NCBI GenBank assembly: GCA_947253135.1
Contig: CAMXYS010000099.1
Location: forward strand, 1 to 5,558
Length of the DNA stretch: 5,558 bases
DNA from: an uncultured Clostridia bacterium
GTDB taxonomy: Bacteria; Bacillota; Clostridia; Saccharofermentanales; Fastidiosipilaceae
Direction of reading: 5' to 3'
A model generated the notes under the pieces. That model had not been told where the DNA came from, ran no database searches, and saw only the letters and a list, made by a program, of their open reading frames with translations. The position numbers were made by a program, and so were the translations under genes. This document shows positions 1-5,132 of the stretch, piece by piece; position 1 is the stretch's first letter; the number at the start of each line of letters is the position of its first letter.

Positions 1-1
1 C

Positions 2-22
2 TGTTTATAGTGTATATAAACA
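2..22. promoter_or_regulatory. Perfect 8-bp inverted repeat, candidate operator
   Basis: TGTTTATA (2-9) and TATAAACA (15-22) are exact inverted copies with five bases (GTGTA) between them. The repeat fully covers the -10 element of the promoter at 9-37, the position where a dimeric repressor would block RNA polymerase. I cannot assign it to a known regulator. AT-rich palindromes also arise by chance, so this is a candidate only. Confidence 0.45.
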
Positions 23-37
23 ATTAGTCAGTGTCAA
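9..37 (-). promoter_or_regulatory. Sigma-A type promoter for a gene beyond the left edge
   Basis: On the minus strand a perfect -35 box TTGACA (32-37) is followed after exactly 17 bases by TACACT (9-14), a 4/6 match to TATAAT. Transcription would start at or just past the left edge, so the gene lies outside the window. Position downstream of the terminator at 250-276 fits a separate transcription unit. An inverted repeat at 2-22 covers the -10 element. Confidence 0.6.
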
Positions 38-249
38 TGCCTTTTGAAGTTTTGGTTTTTTGGTTCTGGTTATCTTTCCAGGCCTACTCCTGGCAGGAAA
101 GCAAAGATGCTAACAAATAAAAAATTGCCATCTTGCTACAATCATCTTTCGCGATCAAAGTAAAGTCGAATCAGACTTTTTGCCTGGCCATTGATCATTG
201 AGGATCGATATTCTCTTAATTTTTCTAGCTAACGAGCCATGGTACGAGT

Positions 250-276
250 AAAAAAAGACCGACGTTGGGTCGGTCT
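250..276 (-). terminator. Rho-independent terminator after the adhesin remnant
   Basis: On the minus strand a perfect 8-bp stem AGACCGAC / GTCGGTCT encloses the 5-base loop CCAAC and runs directly into a stretch of six T residues. It lies about 60 bp beyond the stop at 336 and is oriented to end transcription of the membrane-protein and adhesin unit. On the plus strand the bases after the stem are CCTTTG, so it would be poor in that direction. Confidence 0.9.
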
Positions 277-830
277 CCTTTGTTCAGCAGCAAGCTAAGG
301 ATATTGGTTACTCTCAGTAAGCTTTTTACAAGCTTTTAATAACAGTTGTTTCTTGTTTTTCGCCTCCTAAAAAGGAAAACAAGGAGGATGAGCAAGAGGG
401 GAATGGCAACTAAAATGAGCCAGGGACCTTCTTTCATATGTTCCAGCCCCGTGGGTGGCGTACTATTGCGTTCACTCTGGCAAGTGATCGTATTGCCGTT
501 TTCATTCAATTTAAAATCGAGTGCCCGGTTTGCCGCTTTTTCTTCTCCGTCAAGGAAAAATTTTGTTGTATATGAAGCATTCTCTGTAGTGAGTGAATAA
601 GTCCATCCAGCAGGCAGGTTCCTTAGCGTGACAGTATCATCCTTACTTAAGCTGAAAGTGAACTCATTGTTGTTATTTGGCAAAATGAAAGCCTCTTGAT
701 TAGCCGTTCCGGATTTTATTAATTTAAATCCTGAACCAGGCAGTTGAACAGTCTCATGTTCAATTGGCTTTTCCAATTTTAGGGTAAACTTAAATTTTTC
801 ATCCAGATTGGCAAGGTCTCCCACCAGCTC

Positions 831-839
831 TTTTTTATA
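831..839 (-). repeat. A6 tract with A AAA AAG heptamer at the second frameshift
   Basis: On the minus strand ATA AAA AAG in the restored middle frame contains the classical -1 slippery heptamer A AAA AAG (830-836 region). A -1 slip joins TIKK to ELVGDLANL, the natural pilin-domain start. One additional A would do the same at DNA level. Confidence 0.6.
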
Positions 840-916
840 GTTAAATCAGCTAGTTGAAATTTCTCCTTAAAGTGGGCCACATATTCTGCACTTTCGGTCT
901 CGGAAGGGGTTATCTG

Positions 917-923
917 CCCCCCC
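917..923 (-). repeat. G7 homopolymer at the first frameshift of the adhesin
   Basis: Seven G residues on the minus strand between GAA and CAGATAACC. With six G the reading passes into the frame encoding EGGQITPSETESAEYVAHF, which matches the expected domain end. With seven it runs to TAA at 867-869. This is a candidate slipped-strand site or the scar of an insertion. Confidence 0.7.
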
Positions 924-1481
924 TTCAATGATATTTGCCTTAACATTTGGATCTTTATCCGCTTTTGTCCAGCCTATAAATTCCGCATTCCAATTTGCTG
1001 TCGCTGTGGAACCTTTAAATGAATCGCCTGTAAAATATAGTCGCGATTCTTTTTTGATTTCAGGCTGATTCAAGTCCGGGGCACTCACGGTTCCAAGCTT
1101 CGGATCCTTTGCTTGATAACTCGCAGTAACCATTTTTTGCTTGTAGTAAACCCGCAATTCCTGATCATCAGCCGGAAAAGGTAGTTGCTGTTCTAATTTT
1201 ACTTCGGGATGATCTGAATTAACCTCATAGCCTTCAACACGGGAATCGTTTTTTTCTGTAAGCGGAATAGCAAAGGCTGTGTTTTCATTTGTACCAACAT
1301 AGCTACAGTGCTCTGTATCCAAGAGGTGTTCCGTATAGACCACATCTCCATTGCCATCTCTATTCAGCTCTTCAGTAACTTGATCATCAACGACCTTAAA
1401 GGGAGTTTCTATAATATGTTTCACGGCGAGTTGAAAAATGAACTGAAAAAAAGGTCCTCCGCCGGAGTTCAATCAGTCCCA

Positions 1482-2198
1482 TCAGCTCTCATGTCTTTCT
1501 TTAGCCTTGCCCAACATCATTAAGTGCCCGCCCAATGTCCATATATTTCCCAAACTAAAAGCACCTACCATTAAGGCATTTAAGATCTCATGATTGCCCA
1601 AAATACTGATAAAGCTGACGATTAATGTAGCTACAGGCATGGAAAACACCACAAACCAAGGAGGATAAGGACTGAAAGCTCCTAAAACCACTCTTATATG
1701 TGCATAAACCATGATCAGCCAACAAGTTAAAAGAACTATATAAAGGGGTAGAAGAAAATACGATGCAAATTTCACCGCAGAGGCAAATGCCGCATTAGGA
1801 TCGGCTGCTGTCATATACTTGTAAAAGAACGCTAACTCTATGGAAGATACATGAACGCCTGCACCGCCAAAAGCTAAAAAGCCTAAATCCCCTATTACGT
1901 ACAACCTTGCATATTTTTGCGAATAAGGCTTTAAAAGTTTATAAATTCCGAAGTGACCAACAACCGCTAAAGGAACTCCTATCAATCCAAAAATAGACGA
2001 CCAGAACATGCTACTTTCTGATACCTTAAGATATTGAGAAATCTGTCCTTCTATTCCTGTATGATCAATATCTTTAATGCCCCAACCCATAAGCAAGTCA
2101 CCTGCAAGGATAATGAAGGCTCCTATGATACCTATTTTTAATAATAGAGCTATTCTATCCCGGTCAAGGTCTTTTTTTAATTTATTTTTATCCCCCAT
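1482..2198 (-). CDS. Six-helix integral membrane protein of unknown function (DUF6796-like)
   Basis: A 238-residue protein with a charged N-terminus (KNKLKKDLDRDR) and six likely membrane helices at about 16-38, 64-88, 97-121, 141-166, 180-200 and 206-229, ending in a short charged tail. Length, helix layout and features such as GDLLMGWG near helix 1 and GNIWTLGGH in helix 6 recall the DUF6796 family of Firmicutes. This is recognition by eye, not a search, and the family has no known function. The ATG at 2198 has an AGAGG-type ribosome binding site inside 2201-2210 and a promoter about 90 bp upstream. No enzymatic motif is visible. Its stop (TGA, 1482-1484) touches the ruined adhesin gene, so both probably share a transcript ending at the terminator at 250-276. 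Confidence 0.75.
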   Translation of the reverse strand: MGDKNKLKKDLDRDRIALLLKIGIIGAFIILAGDLLMGWGIKDIDHTGIEGQISQYLKVSESSMFWSSIFGLIGVPLAVVGHFGIYKLLKPYSQKYARLYVIGDLGFLAFGGAGVHVSSIELAFFYKYMTAADPNAAFASAVKFASYFLLPLYIVLLTCWLIMVYAHIRVVLGAFSPYPPWFVVFSMPVATLIVSFISILGNHEILNALMVGAFSLGNIWTLGGHLMMLGKAKERHES

Positions 2199-2200
2199 AA

Positions 2201-2210
2201 TCCCCCCTCT
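2201..2210 (-). promoter_or_regulatory. Ribosome binding site with a G6 run
   Basis: AGAGGGGGGA on the minus strand before ATG 2198. The best pairing part, AGAGG (2206-2210), sits seven bases from the ATG. The run of six G residues between them means a slip of one base would alter the spacing. Confidence 0.6.
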
Positions 2211-2286
2211 TTTTTACATAAGGAGTTTCAAATGACCTGGTAAGCTTTGCTTTCGGCTTCAACGACGAAATTTTAGGTGATTGCAC

Positions 2287-2315
2287 ATTATAGCGCGTTA
2301 TACCGACGGTGACAT
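2287..2315 (-). promoter_or_regulatory. Promoter for the six-helix membrane protein
   Basis: On the minus strand a perfect -10 box TATAAT (2287-2292) is preceded by ATGTCA (2310-2315), a 4/6 match to TTGACA, with a 17-base spacer. This predicts an untranslated leader of roughly 80 bases before the ATG at 2198. It suggests the membrane-protein unit has its own promoter and does not depend on the ABC operon upstream. Confidence 0.55.
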
Positions 2316-2459
2316 TTGACCAAACTCTATGGGCGATGACAATATGAATGACTACACATAAGAGCACGAAGGATTTCTATCACCCTGTTCCCTCTTTTGC
2401 CTACACCCCGGCTGACGACACGCCCCAACAAAAGTCGGCCCCCTCCCCGCGGTATGCAG

Positions 2460-4304
2460 TCAACGAAATCTGATATTTCGCAAAAAAACATCGCCATTTA
2501 AGGCTACGGAAAAGCCTTCTAAATAGGGGGACAGTAAAATCATATAAGATCTTTGAAGGAGGGGGTAAAAAGGCTGGTCTGACCGGATAGCTTGGACAAT
2601 TTCAGCGTCCGAAAAACCCAAGGCCCCTTCCTGATCTAAAAGCAGGCGGAAGGCATCGAGAGGGTTGTCAGTACCGCCGGCCATGTAACCATAGGTAAAA
2701 TCCGCTCGATCGCCCTCTTTTAACTTATCTTCGGTCGTAATCTTAGTCTTGAGCGAGAAGTAACCAAACCATTCCTTGATATTAGAAACTAGCAAGCGGT
2801 AATGGATCGTGTCCGGATCGCTGACAGCTAAGTAACCCTCTTTCTTTAAACGCTCAATTCCCAAACGCTCCAGAGCATCAGCAAACGTTTCTCGGGCTGT
2901 CGTCTTCTGCTCATGATTTGGTTTTTGGCGATCCAATAGCGGTTCTGAGTTATCAAATAGGATTGTATTAGGTAAGGATTGTACGTCTAAAACGGCATCC
3001 ATAGCCTGAATAATAGCAGGATCATAGAAGAGAGGGTCAGCCGACTCAACCTTAATAAAATCAATATCCGTCGTTAAATAATTGAGTCGGTCCGGCCGAC
3101 CGGCAGCACTCTCTCGCCTTTGTAGGGGGATTTCGTAGAAGGGAGCACCAAACAAGTCGACATCACCGCGGACAAACATTTCATAGGCGGCAAAGGGATC
3201 TTTTTCAAGGTGGACTTCAATTGTTTTAAGCCCCGTATTAGCGACGTCCCAATAGGCCCGGTTAGCTTCCAAAATGATTTTTCCAGCTTTTTTAGCGGCG
3301 ACGCCCGGCAGAGTCGGGCCATCCGGATCTGCAGCGGCGGCCGCTGGCGTCTGGCCACCCGGATTAGCGGCTGTTGCCGGTGACACCTGACCGACCGGAT
3401 TGCCGGTATCTGCTCGTCGGACTTGGTCGCTCCGGTTTTCTTTCACAGCTTGCTCTTCCGCACCCGCTTTCCCCTCTACCCCCGCTTGCTCTTCAGCCGT
3501 AACTCGGGGAACATAGGGTCCGTTATAAAGCGTCTCACCGGCTTCAGTCACTTTAGACGGAAAAAAAAGCATATGTGAAACCCAGCCCGGAAAACGCTCA
3601 AAAGGCTGCCTTAACCGGACCGTTAAGGTCAGCCCCTCTGCCTCGATCCCCACCTCGTCAGCCGTCAGCTGCTCTTGGTGGTAGGCTTCTGCCCCTTCAA
3701 TACAAAAAAAACGTCTCAACTGATAAGCACTTAAGCCGGCTCCTGAACTCGCCTCCGGTTTAAGCCGGTCCAACCAGGTTCGGCGGAAATCATCTGCCGT
3801 CAAGGACGACCCGTCACTCCACTTTAAGTCAGGTCGCAAATTAAAAACCCAAGTCCTGCCGCCATCCGGGCTGTTAAATGTTTCAGCCTGTTGGCCCGAT
3901 ACCTGACCGGCCGGATTAAAAAAGGTCAGGCCCTCGTAAACTTGGCCAATTAAGGTTCGTTCCTCACGTTTGTTGGCTATGGCGGGGTCAAATGAATAGG
4001 AGCCGGCCGGCATCACCAGGCGAAGGGCATTTGCCCCATCAGTCGAGCGCCTGCTACCCGCCTGTCCTTCACTCGCCCTATCCCTATAAATGTCAGGCCC
4101 GCCCGGCTTCCGACCGCCTTGACCGCATGAAGTTACAGAATAGACCAGAGCAAAAACAACCATGCATAAGGCTAAAAAACGGACCGGAAAGCGCTTTGAA
4201 AGACCAAGCCACAAACGGCTATGTGCTTTTAAGTGTAGATCGCTTTTCTCAGCCCCAACAGTTTTCCCGGCAGCCACCAAACCCGCCTCATTGAATCCCT
4301 TCAT
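2460..4304 (-). CDS. Oligopeptide-binding-type lipoprotein (SBP_bac_5 family) with repeat-rich insertion
   Basis: A 614-residue extracellular solute-binding protein of the OppA/DppA type. A hydrophobic signal segment (about 41-56) leads to the lipobox VTSC with Cys60 as the predicted lipidated residue. Family landmarks follow: LRLVMPAGSYSFDPAIA (95-111), VYEGLTFFNPAG (122-133), TWVFNLRPDLKWSDG (151-165), NGPY (261-264), ILEANRAYWD (344-353) and the C-terminal PYLEGFSVALNGDV (593-606). NGPY and the ILE strand are normally about ten residues apart, but here roughly 75 Ala/Gly/Pro/Glu-rich residues (265-340) separate them, including three 12-residue repeats. The ATG at 4304 is supported by AAGGAAGG at 4313-4320, although this gives an unusually long 40-residue stretch before the hydrophobic core. 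SBP_bac_5 proteins normally serve Dpp/Opp-type importers, but this gene overlaps a MacB-type ATPase. It probably captures a peptide or similar ligand outside the membrane; which one is unknown. Confidence 0.88.
   Translation of the reverse strand: MKGFNEAGLVAAGKTVGAEKSDLHLKAHSRLWLGLSKRFPVRFLALCMVVFALVYSVTSCGQGGRKPGGPDIYRDRASEGQAGSRRSTDGANALRLVMPAGSYSFDPAIANKREERTLIGQVYEGLTFFNPAGQVSGQQAETFNSPDGGRTWVFNLRPDLKWSDGSSLTADDFRRTWLDRLKPEASSGAGLSAYQLRRFFCIEGAEAYHQEQLTADEVGIEAEGLTLTVRLRQPFERFPGWVSHMLFFPSKVTEAGETLYNGPYVPRVTAEEQAGVEGKAGAEEQAVKENRSDQVRRADTGNPVGQVSPATAANPGGQTPAAAAADPDGPTLPGVAAKKAGKIILEANRAYWDVANTGLKTIEVHLEKDPFAAYEMFVRGDVDLFGAPFYEIPLQRRESAAGRPDRLNYLTTDIDFIKVESADPLFYDPAIIQAMDAVLDVQSLPNTILFDNSEPLLDRQKPNHEQKTTARETFADALERLGIERLKKEGYLAVSDPDTIHYRLLVSNIKEWFGYFSLKTKITTEDKLKEGDRADFTYGYMAGGTDNPLDAFRLLLDQEGALGFSDAEIVQAIRSDQPFYPLLQRSYMILLSPYLEGFSVALNGDVFLRNIRFR
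3297..3404 (-). repeat. Three 36-bp (12-residue) repeats inside the binding-protein insertion
   Basis: The encoded units are GNPVGQVSPATA (residues 301-312), ANPGGQTPAAAA (313-324) and ADPDGPTLPGVA (325-336). They share x-[ND]-P-x-G-[QP] followed by a Pro/Ala-rich half and a final Ala. Just upstream, EEQAGVEGKAGA (271-282) and EEQAVKENRSDQ (283-294) also show a 12-residue spacing, with GCTTGCTCTTC repeated 36 bp apart at 3448 and 3484. Confidence 0.75.
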
Positions 4305-4974
4305 GCCGGTGCCCTTCCTTAGTCAAGCGGCCGGCCTCCATCCGGTAGACCGTCTTACCGTAGCGCAAGGTGTCAAGTTCATGGGTTACCACTAAAAGGG
4401 TAACACCGTCCCGGTTAATCTTTTTTAAGATGTCCATCACCTTATTTGTATTTTCTACATCCAGATCGGCCGTCGGCTCATCAGCAATTAATAGGCGCGG
4501 CTCATTCATCAAAGCTCGGGCAATTAAAAGCCGGCGCAACTCACCGCCTGACAGCTCGGAGGGATAGGCTTGAGCCAAGTCTTTGATATCCAACTGGTCA
4601 GCCAGGTAACGGGCCCTGCCATAGGCATCACCCTCTCGCTTGGCTAAGTAAAAAGGCAAGGCTATATTTTCAATAACCGTCAAGGCCGGTAAACTGACCG
4701 CCTGTTGGGGGATAAAGCCCAGATCTGTATTTCTGAGGGACGTCTTTTCCCTTTCCTCCATGTTCGCATAAATATGTCCGCAAAGCTCTATTTCGCCGGA
4801 CGTTGGCTGAAGCAGACCGGCCAATAAATTTAAGAGGGTGGTCTTGCCACTGCCGGACCGGCCCACTACATGAACAAAGTCACCGGCCTCTACTTGCAAA
4901 TTTAAGTCCTTGACTGCTACCACCTCCCGGCGGCCGCTTTTAAATGTTTTACATAAATTCTTGACCCGGATCAT
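4288..4974 (-). CDS. ABC transporter ATPase, MacB/LolD-like
   Basis: A complete 228-residue nucleotide-binding subunit of the size usual for LolD/MacB/FtsE-like ATPases. Motifs in order: Walker A GRSGSGKT (38-45), Q-loop FIPQQ (87-91), signature LSGGE (141-145), Walker B LLIADEP (161-167) with catalytic E166, D-loop TADLD (168-172) and switch histidine H198 in VVTHE. All catalytic residues are present, so it should hydrolyse ATP at the inner face of the membrane and drive the FtsX-type permease encoded just upstream. The ATG at 4974 is preceded by AGGAGG (4985-4990) at 10-base spacing. The 3' end overlaps the start of the binding-protein gene by 17 bp, which implies one transcript and probably coupled translation. 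Family assignment is firm; the substrate is unknown. Confidence 0.95.
   Translation of the reverse strand: MIRVKNLCKTFKSGRREVVAVKDLNLQVEAGDFVHVVGRSGSGKTTLLNLLAGLLQPTSGEIELCGHIYANMEEREKTSLRNTDLGFIPQQAVSLPALTVIENIALPFYLAKREGDAYGRARYLADQLDIKDLAQAYPSELSGGELRRLLIARALMNEPRLLIADEPTADLDVENTNKVMDILKKINRDGVTLLVVTHELDTLRYGKTVYRMEAGRLTKEGHRHEGIQ
4313..4320 (-). promoter_or_regulatory. Ribosome binding site that fixes the lipoprotein start
   Basis: AAGGAAGG on the minus strand, eight bases before the ATG at 4304. It lies inside the 3' end of the ATPase gene. It argues for the ATG at 4304 rather than a downstream start (TTG at codon 31 or ATG at codon 48), despite the long leader this gives the signal peptide. 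Confidence 0.7.
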
Positions 4975-4984
4975 GTGACCCCTT

Positions 4985-4990
4985 CCTCCT
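4985..4990 (-). promoter_or_regulatory. Ribosome binding site of the ABC ATPase
   Basis: AGGAGG within AGGAGGAAGG, ten bases before the ATG at 4974. It lies just outside the 15-bp tandem repeats, so the ATPase can start translation independently after the 132-bp gap from the permease. Confidence 0.75.
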
Positions 4991-5020
4991 CGCGTGCCCA
5001 GTTACTTGCCGGTTCGGTCC

Positions 5021-5080
5021 TGCGATTAAATATCCTGTTGTTTAATTCCCTGCAGCTAAGTTCCCTACGGTTAAATTTCC
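5021..5080 (-). repeat. Four tandem imperfect 15-bp repeats between permease and ATPase genes
   Basis: Read on the minus strand the units are GGAAATTTAACCGTA (5066-5080), GGGAACTTAGCTGCA (5051-5065), GGGAATTAAACAACA (5036-5050) and GGATATTTAATCGCA (5021-5035). A fifth, weak unit starting GGACCGAACCGGCA may follow. Each begins with GG and has an A/T-rich core. The period is exactly 15 bases. They are non-coding in the permease frame, which stops at 5107. Confidence 0.7.
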
Positions 5081-5132
5081 CGACCGGAAGTCCAAGTCTC
5101 TCCCTTTTAGCCCGCCGACCGGAAGTCCAAGT
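5080..5132. repeat. 18-bp exact direct repeat at the permease 3' end
   Basis: CCGACCGGAAGTCCAAGT occurs at 5115-5132, inside the last codons of the permease (VYLDFRS region), and again at 5080-5097 beyond its stop. The copies are offset by 35 bp, so the second is out of frame with the first. It looks like a small tandem duplication of the gene's tail. Confidence 0.85.

Larger units (their letters stand above)
1..249. other. Intergenic region without a recognisable gene
   Basis: No open frame with a ribosome binding site or recognisable protein is visible on either strand. Besides the promoter and inverted repeat at the left end, it contains an imperfect inverted repeat, CTTTCCAGG (74-82) against CCTGG and GGAAAG (89-101), with a four-base bulge. 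This has no T-run on either side and lies upstream of the left-facing promoter. Its role is unknown. Confidence 0.6.
336..1475 (-). pseudogene. Cell-wall-anchored adhesin/pilin-like protein, 5'-truncated and doubly frameshifted
   Basis: Two reading blocks in the same frame, 1472-867 and 824-336, are separated by two in-frame stops (TAA 867-869 and a TGA just before TTTAACTAT). Reading one base out of phase between the G7 tract (917-923) and the A6 tract (831-836) restores a continuous protein: after EGG comes QITPSETESAEYVAHFKEKF, then QLADLTIKK, then ELVGDLANLDEKF. The reconstruction shows a MucBP-like beta-grasp region (VKHIIETPF to RVYYKQK), an InlB/Flg_new-like repeat (KMVTASY to EYVAHFKEKF) and an FctA/Spy0128-like pilin domain (KKELVGDLANL, LRNLPAGWTYSLT). 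The anchor is TPPTG (447-461), a hydrophobic helix and RRRKTR. There is no signal peptide or credible start: a TGA (1473-1475) immediately precedes the first codon. It is therefore the C-terminal remnant of a larger surface protein. Domain names are by resemblance only. Confidence 0.75.
2199..2459. other. Intergenic region between the binding protein and the membrane protein
   Basis: About 260 bp with no convincing gene. It holds the promoter at 2287-2315 and the ribosome binding site at 2201-2210. No intrinsic terminator for the ABC operon is visible: the best hairpin pairs 2410-2416 with 2434-2440, has one minus-strand mismatch, a 17-base loop and no T-run. Base composition falls from C-rich near the binding-protein end to more AT-rich toward 2200. 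Confidence 0.6.

Noticed and set aside
318..336. AAGCTT-5-AAGCTT hairpin just after the adhesin stop
   Set aside because: Weak stem with no T-run on the minus strand. The strong terminator at 250-276 already serves this unit.
2287..2302. TATAGCGCGTTATA near-palindrome as an operator over the -10 box
   Set aside because: Two mismatched positions near the centre and an A/T-rich frame make chance similarity likely. Not strong enough to list as a site.
2464..2480. Hairpin CGAAAT-CTGAT-ATTTCG at the 3' end of the binding-protein gene as a terminator
   Set aside because: On the minus strand the T-run lies before the stem, not after it, and on the plus strand it is followed by A residues. The stem is only six A/T-rich pairs and lies in codons.
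3074..3358. 94-codon minus-strand open frame inside the binding-protein gene
   Set aside because: Out-of-frame shadow of a gene with strong family landmarks; it has no family resemblance of its own.
3992..4395. Plus-strand open frames opposite the binding protein and ATPase
   Set aside because: They are antisense to genes with clear motifs, lack ribosome binding sites and have low-complexity Pro/Ser/Arg-rich products.
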